Positions 11,250 through 23,000 of a stretch of DNA of 64,000 bases are shown here, piece after piece. This DNA is from Pyxicephalus adspersus (taxonomy: Eukaryota; Chordata; Amphibia; Anura; Pyxicephalidae): positions 65,738,933 through 65,802,932 of the forward strand of contig NC_092862.1 of assembly GCF_032062135.1 (NCBI RefSeq), written 5' to 3'. How positions within the stretch are numbered: position 1 is the first letter of the stretch; each line of letters begins with the position of its first letter. Below the pieces are notes generated by a model. It had not been told where the DNA came from. It did no database searches and saw only the letters and a list, made by a program, of their open reading frames with translations. The translations under genes and the position numbers were made by a program.

Positions 11250-12540
11250 GGTATTTTCTGCATGAAGTGGCCGATTCCTATTGGCTGTCTAGCAGGCGAG
11301 GAGCAGTGGTGATGTCAGCTCACAGCCTATTAGAGATTTCCCTCAATTCCATCATATAGCCTTCCTATGTATATGTCTAGAACTGCAGGTTGTTCTTGAT
11401 GCAGGTGAACTGCTTTAAATTGGACCTATACTAAGAGATTAAGAAAGTTGCTATTGGTGAATTCAAAAGATTGCTATTTGCCTAATGGTATTAAAGTTAG
11501 AGGATCAGAATACCCTGCAACAGGAAATGACCGGCAAAGACATTTATGGTAGGATGACCATATAAAAGTTTATTGGTAGGTAAATGTCCAACAGAGACAG
11601 TTTGATGCCATCACAGCAGGTGGGCACCTTGGAGCTCAAATGCAAATATCTTACCAGCCCTTAGGACAAATTAGAAGCCTGTGCCTTCTGCAATAAAAAT
11701 CCTGACTGCTTGCTATTTAAAATTGCAGAAATATAGTTCTGCTTTAAGCTACCTGTAATGGTATTTGGTATTTAGTCCATCAATGCAACAGAGACAATTT
11801 TTCCAGGGGTACTTTGAAACCTAAAAATGATTTCAAGGGTTTCTCAAGGGTAAAAAGTTTGGGAAAAGCCGGTGTGTACTTTGACAGGCATCAAGCAGTT
11901 GTTTATAAAGCCATACTTTCTCTGACAATGTTTTGTAACCTTTCACATTTACACTTGTGATTCTAATGGTTTGAAAAATGATACTGTCTTTACAGGTTGA
12001 AATCAAGGAATGACAAGCATGCTAAGAGAATGCAGATTTATTGTTTTTAGTTATGCTTCATAATGTAAGCCCATTGTCTGTATAAACATTTCAATGTCTT
12101 GATGGCATAATAAAATTGATTTGTGAAAGAAGCCCAAAAGTAGGGGGCCAAAGACAAGAGAAACACAAGTGAAAAGTAAAATGCAGTTATTTTAGGTACC
12201 ACATCCAAAATTATTGGATTTATCATTACTGACTGATAGGAACTAGTAGGATCCAGCAGCACTACTGACGCACAAATTCCTATTGAAAAATGTATACAAT
12301 GTTTACATAAGCATTATTTCAACAAAAACAGGATTGTAAATTATGTTTAAAGGACTAAACATAATAGTTTAGGTGGACATAAACAGGGTGCTGGCAGGGT
12401 GCTTGCCCTCAAATGTAAGCAATCAACAGGTGCTAATAGACCCTTGGCATTCAACTCCGCAGTTTTTAGTTAGAGTTAGACTGACTTAGTTTAAAGACAG
12501 TGCATTTTGCAAAACAAAATGTAATTTTTTGCATGACAGG
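11250..12540. other. Intergenic DNA, nothing firm
   Basis: AT-rich DNA with short reading frames only. Some stretches look like old interspersed repeats, but no ends or target duplications could be placed. Confidence 0.45.
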
Positions 12541-13330
12541 GTAGCTCAGATCTTTAACCCCTTTCTCCAGAACTTACTCCCCACTTAAACGTTCTCCCTA
12601 TTAAAACACTTACCCCCACATCAGACTTTTCCCCCACTTAAAACTTTTCCCGCTCCTAAAACCTTTCCCGCACTTAAAAACATTTCCCACACTTAATTCT
12701 TTGCCTAACTCTCATNNNNNNNNNNNNNNNNNNNNNNNNNNAACACACAGACACCTGCTTGGGATTGAAAAGATGCTTATTTAACACAGATAAACATCTT
12801 TAATAACCATAAATAACAATAATATCTTTATTAAATAACATATATTTTACATGAACAAAGAAATAAATACCCAAATTATCACAATATTACAATAATAACA
12901 TAACACTAACATTTCAGATTTGCTAACATATAAAGCTTTCCTTAATATTTATAAATAACTGTAAACCAAAACCCTTTGTTTAAACACTGTGCCCTATTGC
13001 ACTATTTCTATTAACCACAAGGCTGTAGGTCTAGGAAAGGTAAAGTCCACTCCACCAAATGTAATTTCCTATTTTGAACCACACTGGCCCCTAGCCGCCC
13101 CGCACCGCCTCAGGGGCCCCACCATAACACCATTAATGGGCACCCTACCACTGGGCTGCCCTTCAAAATGACCAATCTCCTCCCCTTTACTTCCGACCCA
13201 GCCCCTAACTACTCCCACCTTTCTCTGTTACACTTAACCCTTACCACACTTGCTGGGGGCTGCCTTCGCACTCCTGTCATGGGCCCTACGCCTAGTCCCT
13301 GCTGCGGGCCTCCCTTTGTATGTGTGATAA
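12541..13330. repeat. Diverged interspersed repeat related to the 4381-5913 unit
   Basis: C/T-rich lead with repeated CACTTAAAAC and TTTCCCGCACTT-type motifs, the N gap, an AT-rich middle, then GCCGCCCCGCACCGCCTCAG and CCTGTCATGGGCCCTACGCCTAG. The last two parallel segments of the tandem unit at 4.4-5.9 kb. Class unknown; the relationship is judged by eye. Confidence 0.4.
12716..12741. other. Assembly gap (26 N)
   Basis: 26 undetermined bases within C/T-rich repeat-like sequence. Confidence 1.
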
Positions 13331-13720
13331 AGGGAGTGGCCATTAGGGGGAAGTATTTCATGTGTCTGTGTGTATGAGGGAAGGGGTCCTGGGTGCTACA
13401 TTGTGTGTGTGTGGGGGGAGGGGGTAATTGGGTGCTGCATTGTACAGTGGTGGGTATAGCCAACAGTGCTTGTTGCCTGGGAAAGGTTGGGGGCCCTGGT
13501 GCAGTGGAACACTTTGCATCTCCCTATCTCGGCCCTGTATTTGTAGGGGGAAATCACAGAGGCTGCATTGTATGTATGTGTGGGCAGAGAGCAGTGGGAC
13601 TGAATTATGTGGGTGCGTTGGGGGGATAGGGGTCAGTATGTTTGCCTTGTGTGAGTGAGGGAAAGTTGGGGGTCTTCATTGAATGCAATGATGAGGAGGA
13701 GGGTGCAGGGTGCTTGTGAG
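13331..13720. repeat. G/T-rich degenerate tandem repeat
   Basis: Loosely repeated GGGTGCTGCATTGTATGTGTG-like segments with G runs, for example around 13391, 13431 and 13560. Unit length is irregular. Frames open through it on both strands are low complexity, not genes. Confidence 0.4.
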
Positions 13721-15180
13721 ATACAGAATAAACAGCACTTGAGGTTCAGATCATCAAGTAAGTGTTAGTCCCCTGGTGCATTGGGGTGACAATCAAAATG
13801 AATGGCGCTGTATAAACAACTGTCTATTGCTCTGCATTGTAGTAAAGTACATTAATATAACATATATTTATTTAGCTGGTCTTTTTTGTCTGCATTAGGG
13901 CCTTTTAGGACTGGTGGGTTGCAGTAGCACCTATTAAAACGTGCATTTTACCATGCATTGCTACAATACAAAGAACTAAGTGCAGAGTGTTGTAGTACTA
14001 TTTATTCTGCATGCTACCACAATATGCATACACAGTACACTACAACGCATATACACCACAGCACACAGATGTTAACAGTTGGTGCATTAGGTTAGTATGT
14101 CTTAAAAAACTGTTGCATGTATGTTTGTCCATGCACTATCTCAAGTGTACCCAAGGGATGGGGTGCATACCTGAGGTCTTCAACGTTTACAAAGTTGACC
14201 ACCACTTCATTGACATTTAAAACTTCCTTTAACATCTATCTAAATCAATTTTACATTGGGCAAGAATGAGAACTGGAATTAGGTTTGAAATGCCAACCAA
14301 AATTTTTAAATTGTCAATGTAATGTAAGGAAAATCTTACATTGTAAAAACCTCTTCTGGTGCCAGCTGTCTTAAAGATTTTCCTTACTGTGTTGATTTCC
14401 TGTTGTTTCTTAAGACAGAAAATAAGGAAAATGTTTACATCTCCCCAATGGGCCACAGCATAAAAAAAATAAAAGTATTTCCTTGCAAAATGGCTTTTCC
14501 TGTGTGCAATCTCTTATTGTCCATATCATTATTCTACCTACCTGCTCCAAAGAAAACACAATTCACTTTTAATACATTAGTACTGGTAGTAGCCATTTTG
14601 GATCCTGTTTGGAGAAAAAAAGGTAACTTAGAAAAAAATAATTTTATTCCTCACAGATCAGGTTATCTGTCAGACAGGTCTATCAGTATATCCAATAGTT
14701 TCAGGAAGTTTTTTTTAAAAAAAGTTTCTGTTCCTGGAAGTAAGAGTGTGACTAATCTATTGGGGCAGAGGGGAATTTTGTACTTTGTTTTTAACCTAAC
14801 ACCTAACTCTATCTCTCCAACATCTCCCCTAAACGTAACCATTACATTTAACCCACACACCCCTAAATTTTGGAAGTTGAGAAAAATGGACAACTTAGAA
14901 CTCGTAAGACAAGTGTCATGCTTCTCCAACCATGGTAAAATTGTACTTGGGTTAAAGGAGCATGACTGAATAGAGTCTAGGCCTACATATTACATATTAG
15001 AGTCTCCACATTGTGCCCTGTCTGTGTCACTGCTAGCACAGATTCCATGCCAGGACTGCTGTGGTATTTAGTAAATGCAAGCCAAAAGCAAAGTGCTAAA
15101 CAAGAAAAGAAACAGTGGCAGAAGTTGTCCACCAGAAGCAGGTGAACCATTTGTATCTCCTCTTGTCCTGGTCCATCCAC
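13721..15180. other. Intergenic DNA, no supported gene
   Basis: Includes a 188-codon open frame (14403-14969, +) without recognisable domain, with low-complexity AT-rich composition and an overlapping frame on the other strand; not annotated as a gene. Confidence 0.5.
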
Positions 15181-15189
15181 ATAATTCTT

Positions 15190-15890
15190 AGTCATTCTTG
15201 TTCAAGGTGGACACCTCTTTTGCAGGAGTGGGAGCAATACTTTTCCGAAAAAAATCAGATAGTTCTGAGAGAAGTTACTCCAGGATACCAATGGGTACTA
15301 TCTGTGGAGAAGTATCTTAAAGACTGGAGTTGTCTTCGGAAAGTGGTACTTTTTCTCTTACCATCTATATGGATCATAGGAACCAGCACTATCCTCACAA
15401 GGCACAAAGGCTTAATCTTAGTAAGAGATGCTTGCCTTTCTTTTTCATTTTTGACTTCATTGTTTCTGATCACCCAGATGTAAAAAAAAACAAACCCCAT
15501 TTATTCAAAGAAAAAGATATGGTGCCCTATATAAGAGATCAATTAGGAACCTTGACAGAAGCACTAGCATATTTAAATTAGATACCCCTTTTAAAAATCT
15601 TTTGCACATCGGGGTCTTCAGGAAAGTAGGGCCTTTCTTCCAAATTGACTGGGCACCAGGTTCTGCATAAGACTTGACTTGCAACTACTTGTGGCCAACA
15701 CTCAAAAGAGATGATTCAGGTCTTCTGCCTGTATGTCCTGTCAGTGCCTAAGTCCTACATAAGATGCCTGCCGGGGTCCACCTTACTCCCCTTTACTTCT
15801 TCAGAATATCCTTGGACCAAATTTTAATAAACTTTATACCAGATCCTTCTCCTTCAAGAGGTTCTCAAAAATGGCTCAGATTGTTTTAAT
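15190..15890 (+). pseudogene. Eroded Ty3/Gypsy-type LTR retrotransposon pol fragment
   Basis: Three-frame reading reveals pol motifs in the correct order but broken by frameshifts and stops. They are KVDTSFAGVGAIL (the DAS..GVGAVL segment at the RT/RNase H junction, about 15205), YFSEK (about 15239), then DHRN followed by KAQRLNLS and FDFIVSDHPDVK (RNase H/tether region: TDH.N...AKRL...FDF.V..RPG.KN, about 15370-15480). Next are WWPTLKRD and CPVSA (integrase zinc-domain end, about 15690-15750) and ILINFIPDPSPSRGS (integrase core start, about 15818-15862). No LTRs or gag were found. It is dead; an old insertion is inferred from decay. Confidence 0.72.
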
Positions 15891-15942
15891 AAATGGTCTT
15901 TAATCTGCAACTAAAATTACTTTTTTAAAGAGGTTTTCTGAG

Positions 15943-16044
15943 TGTCTGATTAAAGTTCTCAAAGACTGGAGAAGATAGACTATAAAAGAAGAACATGGGT
16001 GATTCAGCAAATCTGGACTGGAGAGTTTTATTAAAAAAGACCCA
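15943..16044. mobile_element. Internally deleted MITE (TGGGYCTGATTTATTAAAGC family)
   Basis: Degenerate inverted ends: left GTCTGATTAAAGTTCTC with AAGACTGGAGAAGATA, right GGACTGGAGAGTTTTATTAAAAAAGACCCA. They match the fuller copies at 40090-40295 and 52491-52716. It directly abuts the CpG-rich element that follows. Confidence 0.55.
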
Positions 16045-16045
16045 T

Positions 16046-16210
16046 TGCCCCTGATTCATCATTGAAATCCGCGATCGCTAGAAGCGCGAAAATACGCGCG
16101 ACCGGTGATCGCGGATTACCGCGGTCCGGACTCGAGCATCGCGCACGATTCCGGATCGCTAATACGAATGCGCGACCGATAATCCGATTTTGCTTGATGA
16201 ATCAGGGGCA
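16046..16210. mobile_element. 165-bp CpG-rich MITE-like element
   Basis: Perfect 16-bp terminal inverted repeats, TGCCCCTGATTCATCA (16046-16061) and its complement (16195-16210), enclose a core full of CpG (GCGATCGC, ACGCGCGACCGG, TACCGCGGTCCGG, CATCGCGCACG). The core is far richer in GC and CpG than anything around it. No coding capacity; no clear target duplication. Superfamily unknown. Confidence 0.75.
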
Positions 16211-16999
16211 CTGTCTCTGATAGGGGGATGCAGTTTACTTCACCATATTCATCTTCTAGTGATCCATAGTGATGGATTTTTTGTTAGCCTCTCACCCCCA
16301 ATTCAGTGGCAAAACAGAGCAAATAAACCAGACAGTTACTTTGTCTCCATGCTCATTTTCTTTGTCTCCATGCTCAACATTATAACTTGGCATTTATTTC
16401 ACCAAGTGACACAGAGAGTCCAATATCTCCATGAGACCCTTACTACTTCAACCTAATTCATCCTAAAATCTCAACTATCATCTGTACTTTACAGGAACAA
16501 CATTTAAAGTGACTCTGCCACTACAAGATCCAAATTAGACTAAACCCACCCTGTTGAAGATATGTTGTATATATAATATTCTGGCAGTCTATGGCATAAT
16601 CCTAATGAAATGATTTCAATTATACAAGGTATTTATTGCGTATTATACTGGGAAAATAAAATATTGTTTCATCCAGTTGTGAATTAGAACATAATTATTT
16701 TTCTTACTTTTTCTTACCATACCATACCAGAGACCCTCCTAGCATGGGAGCAAGGTTGACAATGACAATGCTACAACAATATTTAAAATAACTAGCAGTC
16801 AGAATGTGATCCAGGTCTTATAACCACCACAAACCGTATGCAGCATTGGTTATTTCCTCTTTATTATTTGATTTGACAGTACATTTACATAAATGTATAT
16901 CATAAATAGACCAAATAGGCAATATGTTGTATAATATTGTTTATTCAAGTTCAATTTATTCAACTTATTGTACATTAAAAAACAAACAATTTTTTGCAG
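16211..16999. other. Intergenic DNA, nothing recognised
   Basis: AT-rich; short open frames only. Confidence 0.5.
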
Positions 17000-17092
17000 A
17001 CTGAAACAATTACTGCCATTGAAACACATGGACCTAGGGGATTCCCACAAGGGAATGTCAGATTCCCTGTTTTATAAATAGAACCCCTAATG
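17000..17092. mobile_element. MITE-like fragment (GGGTCTATTTATAAA family)
   Basis: Shares CAATTACTG, ACACATGGACCT and CAAGGGAATGTCAGATTC-type sequence with 42720-42875 and ends in TTTTATAAATAGAACCCC, the complement of the GGGTCTATTTATAAA start seen at about 57374. Fragmentary; class inferred. Confidence 0.4.
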
Positions 17093-20000
17093 TTCTTTTG
17101 CATTGTCCAAATTGTTTACTATCACATTGTGATGATAAGCAAATATATGCTCAATAGTTGGAATTTTTATGGTGTTATAATAATTATTACTGCAGCCATG
17201 CTGTTTCATCAGGTGCTGCTATACAAATCCTATACATGTATACAGATAAATGCTATGGGACTAAAGAAAAGCAGATTGTGTTTGAAAGTATTAAATAAAC
17301 TTTTATTTGTCTATCATAAGTGTTGTATTTATTTTGGCAGGATTTGTGCTAACACTGCTTTAAATCTGCTAATATGTTTCATCAAGCAAAGCAGTGTTTT
17401 GAAAACACACAGTTACCAAAGTATTATCTACCATTTGGATTCTTTCCAAGAATGGATGTGAAAATGCTCCAAATGATCCAAATCATCTTTATACAATAAT
17501 TTCAGGTTAAAGACAAGAGAAGATAAGTAGATAAAGCACCACTTTTTAGTAAGTTACTTATTAAACCATTGTATATCATGTACCTTAAATATACAAACTA
17601 TATTGCTACGGTTTATGATTTTATTCCACACTAAAAAAAAATATTGATAGCAATAGTCTTCTAGGACCATAGCTGTCTAGAACAATAAAACAAAATTAAT
17701 GCAAAAACCACAGCAAAATTAAACTTACTCCCTTACTCTTGGCATCCACATTTTTACCCAACTTTCAGATTTGTGAAGTTTGGCCATCTTCCTTGGCGGG
17801 TCAGAATATTATAATTCTGCATAGATCCAGTTCATTTAATCTGTACTTTGCCAAGAGTATACACTGAGGCGTGCATAGGCAAGCAATTGCTACAAAACAT
17901 CAATTAATTCAGATATATATTCAATACCCAATTATTACAGTTATTTTTACATGGAATTATTGTAAGTATTCACATTTGACCTCTTTTTTGCCAAGTACAG
18001 TAAAGCTAAAACTAGAAGAAGGAGTGGCAAAACTAAGTGCCAGTCAGATGTGGTGTGTGCGAATTTCCTCAAATGAAACATTTCACAATAAGTAAGCAGA
18101 AATAGCTCATAAGTCTGCTGCTTCTTTTTCACTGTGTTGTCACAAACTGGAAGTGGTAGGTATTGTCACCAACATATCTGTGCTTTCTGGCAAGCCTTGG
18201 TTTGGGGTTTTACTGGATATACAAAACTACAAATCTTTGGAAGGAAAACAGCTACTATATTCTTACAAGGACACACATCAGTTCTAAGGCTGCAATTTTA
18301 GTGCCATTTCAGACCCTTGGTGAGCCGCTGCTTCTCCACAGGCACAACTGTGCCCCCAAATACTCTTAATAGTCACAGTATTTAGCAGTATTAGCAGACT
18401 ACATTGCTGAAAAGCTAGAGGGAGTCTTTTTTTTTTTTACAAAATAGCAAGATCATAATACGTTACTTGATATAAATATATACTATCAATATACAGTATT
18501 TATTCCTAAATATTTCTAAACCCCTCCTACATCTCCCTTTCCCTTCTAGAAAAAGAAAACTATAAAGAAAAATAAAATGCTCACTCACCAGCCCCTAGAC
18601 TGAGTGGATATAAGTTTTGGGTAATGGCTATTTCTAGAGAAATTACATTTGCTTGCAGACTGTCCGGCTTGCACAGTAGGCAAAGGAGAGAAGAGTGTGC
18701 AATGAAAGGTAAAAGCAGAATTCAGATTTATACCCTTAAGCTGGCAATTACAATTCACCCATGCTTTTTCTCCATAGTATTCAACTATATATTGTTAGGG
18801 TTTATCTAAACACAGTTTTAAAATATTTTAGATTAAATCTAAGATACAGACTGATTTTAAACGCCCACACACAATAGCCCAAAAAAAACATTCTGAAGGA
18901 TTTTCACCGGTTTAACTATATAGCCAGAAAAACTATCTAGTAGAAGCAACCATTAAAATTTTGGATTGTCAGAGAAGTATGGAAGTGATTGTGAGAAAAT
19001 TACAAAGTAGAGGTAGTGGGCCAGAAAAGGGCATATAGTGCCGTTCTATTGGAGGATATTAGGAGCTGAGCGCATTTCTGATAGATCAAACGGTTTTTTT
19101 TTTTTAACCAAACTTGCAGGGTGTTTAAACCATATCGCCAGGCTAATTTTAGCCACTCTAACAAACAGCTGCCATGAAAAAAATAAAACCAGCCTGTTTC
19201 TGTCTTCCTCTGTTCACTTAGGTAAGGTTGGCGTCTATTAACTATTTTATGTTATGTTTAAATTATTAAATCTTTGTGAAGTCAATACATAAAACTTTCC
19301 ACTCTCATTATCTCGGGATACCCCTGACTTCTTTTTTTTATTATTAATTATGTTTTTTTCCATACCGAATACAATGATGCAACATGCAAGAAATGTCATA
19401 CACTACAAAGTGGTTGGTGTTTTCAGCTATTTTCCATAATGCAGTATCTGCTTTTTGCAGGGCAAACTTCCACTTTACTTGTACCTGCCGCTAACTTGGG
19501 CAGCTTGCCAAAGATACCCAGCAAACCCCTTACCAAGTCATCTGGTCTGGCAATATTCCATTTTGTAAAGTGGGAATAAACATTTGAAATGGGAATGTGC
19601 AAGTGTGTTACAGCCCACATTAAAGGACCATGTTTGCTTCAGTGAACACATGTACATAGGGGTGCATAATTAAACAATTTGAGTTTGTACTGTAATACAT
19701 TTGTTCAAGACAGTGGTGGTGGTCAGACTTCCAAACTACTGGCTATGCCAAGTGTATTATAGCCTATGCTTCTTCTAATATTTCCCACTGCCCAAACTCT
19801 ATAATTTCGATTTAGTAGCCCTGATTTGTATTTGCTGAATTTGTTGGCCGCCTAGAAACTAAAAACTTTGACATAGAAATTCTGATACATGCCAGTGGAT
19901 TGGCAATTTCATTAGTTATTCTTTCATCTTGATATGTGTTATTGTTAGAATCAGAAAAGGAACAGAACAGACAATTCTGTTCATTTATCTGAACAAAGTC

Positions 20001-23000
20001 TCCCCAAATAAAGGAATCTTGAACTACATTGCCTGTTTCCTTGTTTCTTTCAGATACTAACCTTGGCATACAGTATACAATCTTACAATGAACAGTATTA
20101 CTTTTTTTCCTATTATTTTCCAGATTTGTTTCCTGCATCAATAATATTTAAGTTATATTGTTTCAGTCCTAATATAAGGGGGTGACTGGGATTTAAATGT
20201 TTCATAAAATTTCAGGCTGTGCAATATGCTATTAATTTTTGTTGTTAAAGTAGCATGCATGTATCATAAAACATACGTGAGATCAGCTTTCCAAGGTAAA
20301 GCAATACTGCAGCCTAGAGGTGACTAATGATAACAGGTAAATCACACACCTGACCCTATGCTAATGTGAGAACGCATGCATAGTATAACCTTACACATCC
20401 AGTACTTTTTGCCACTATGCTTCCTAAACTGCTTTAGATTTAATAAGTGAAAAGGCAAATTTAGAAACTAGTGAAGCCAAAACAGCTCATGTGGGGACAG
20501 ATGATCCCAACATAATTTTATTATATTATATTTTATATAAAGATGTGTATGAAAAACTTTAACCACATTTTATCAGAAATATCAGATAAATGAATGTGAT
20601 CAGAACAATACTACTAAGACATGTATACAGCTGTAATCAATCCACCACTAACACCACCAGCAGTCAAATATAAAGAAATAAATATCATACCTCCTGCATA
20701 AAATATCATACCTCCTACAATACCATTAAAATTGTCTAGTTGAAAATGTTGTTGAATATACTGTTATAGGCACACTTTTATTAAAAAATAAAAGTGTGCC
20801 TATAAGGCAAAAATTTAAAAAATATATTCTAAAGGTGTCCATATATGTAATTAAAAATATAGAGGTTATAAGCTCTGATATGTAAATACCATATAATACA
20901 CTGATCTTCATTATTTGTAATCCAGAACTATATATGTTAACCTAAAATAAAAATTATTTTGAAAAATAATAGAAAAAAAAGAAATACATTTTGTTACCTG
21001 TAACTTACACCAGCACTGTCACAGTTCACAATTGCTGTGTTCTAGCCACCACTACTTTGCCATCCAGCAGCAGCATTGCAGCTTCTGAATATACATCAAT
21101 TCCTATAAAAACAGAAAAATAGCAAAGCTCCGTAAATCAAGGTCACTTGTCAAAGCTGCTGCTGCTGTACTCCCACCAACAAAACCAAAAGGCATTATAC
21201 TACTTAAATACAATTTGTAACTTTCACCAAGAAAATGTTCCCTACAGTAAATATTTGTACACTTACATTATTAGGGGTCCACCACTGTCACATAATTAGA
21301 GAAGTGGGGAGGGGGTGTCAATTTCATAGTGTCCTGCAAAGTGACAATGTCTTGTAATTACCAATTATCAGTTTACGATATGTTTTTATGCTCTAAATTT
21401 ATTTTGTGACCTTGACACTACAATCTATAATTGTGGTTTAATCTGCTAATAAAAACTGCCCACCCTGGTTCCTCCTTTCTCCCTCATCAAAATGCAATAT
21501 GTAGGTTTTTAGTAAAAAGGGAGAGGTTGTTGTTTTGTAAGTAAATTTTTGTATGGGAATCACATATGGCAAAAAAATGTCTGCAACGTATGCAAACAAG
21601 TGGCAAACTAGTAATAAATTAGCAGGTAATCAAATACTTTTGTTTTTTGGTTTATGAAAATAAAGAAAAAAGAAAAGGATAATGAAGAATAACCCCCCCC
21701 CCCATAAATGGCATACGCAGCCATTTCAACCTTTATAAACAGCCTGCATGGTATTACCCCTATTGTCCACTGTATTGCTTATTCATGGAGCATATCAATT
21801 ACTTTCCAAATAATGAGCAGTCTTTAGCTCTTGGCTGTTCTCAGTCACCACCAACTTCTGCGTGTCATAAAAAAGAAAAACAGCTGAGATTTTATAATAA
21901 GACTCTAAATCATTTCAACAACACACAATTTCTAAGATGGTTTTCAAATCTGGATTTTGTTCTCAAATACAAGTAATTAAACTGCGGATTGTTAGAAGTT
22001 CACACTTCACAGTGGAATTTAGGTATTCAACAAATCTATTCATCTTAGTAATACTGCTTACATTGGCCAACTTACATAGCAGGAATAAAATGAAGATATG
22101 TGAACTCTTAGGCACCTGGTAATAATTTTAAAATGTATTTTTGTGCTTATTGAAATCACAATGCTTGCAAGTAACAGCCAAACTTATTAACTTGACTAAT
22201 GATGATAAATTAGATCTGGCTTGGGTGCAGCCTTTGAAATCATTGTGTCGCAATCAGTAGTTTCATTGGAACTGTGTGGAAACCTTTCATTAAAAAATGC
22301 TGTTAGAATTGGTAATCACATTCATACCAGAATCAATAGGGGGGATCATTTAGTTGGGTGGTGCCATGGAGAACAATGAAGGATTACAACGTGTCCATTA
22401 CCTGTCTGTACAAGAACAGATGTTTTCACTATAGAAATGTTGTATTACCTAAAACTTACTTTCTCATATCACTCTAAAACCGTGTGATGGCTTCCAGTAT
22501 TGTATTTTAGCTGTGTGTTACAAACATTGGCATTTCATTTTGTTCCACCATTAATGTTTCCTTAGTAGCTGGCCAGGTAAACTCTTCCAGACCTCTTTCC
22601 AAGTCATGCTTGGTTCTGCTAATTTTCTGTTTGTTTTCTCCTTGGACGTAAGTCAAAACTCATCAAATTAATTTTTATTTTCAAATTATCAATATGTCTA
22701 AACCACCATGGCTCTGGCAATTATTGTAAATGTCAGGAAGCTCCCATTGGCTTGTGATTGTTAGGGAGCATTCCCAGGTCAATGAAGCCCTGCTGGTCAA
22801 TCAGTAAATGATAAACGACTGATATTAAGGAGATATCAATCATTTACACTGGTTGCCCACTCATCAACCAGTGTATGGCCATTCTAAGATACAGTAATAG
22901 GTTTTTTCAGGTGTAACAGCCTAATCTTAGTTTATTTTGGACAGTTCCAGAATCCGTTCTCTTCAGGGAGTGATGGTTGGCTACTTTCTGTTGCAGGGAG

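Noticed and set aside
14403..14969. 188-codon open frame on the + strand, longest outside the forkhead genes
   Set aside because: No recognisable domain, poor codon texture, AT-rich low-complexity DNA and an overlapping opposite-strand frame; most likely chance.
15115..15483. 122-codon open frame
   Set aside because: Its frame is not the one carrying most pol motifs; it crosses the decayed Ty3/Gypsy fragment and is not a gene.
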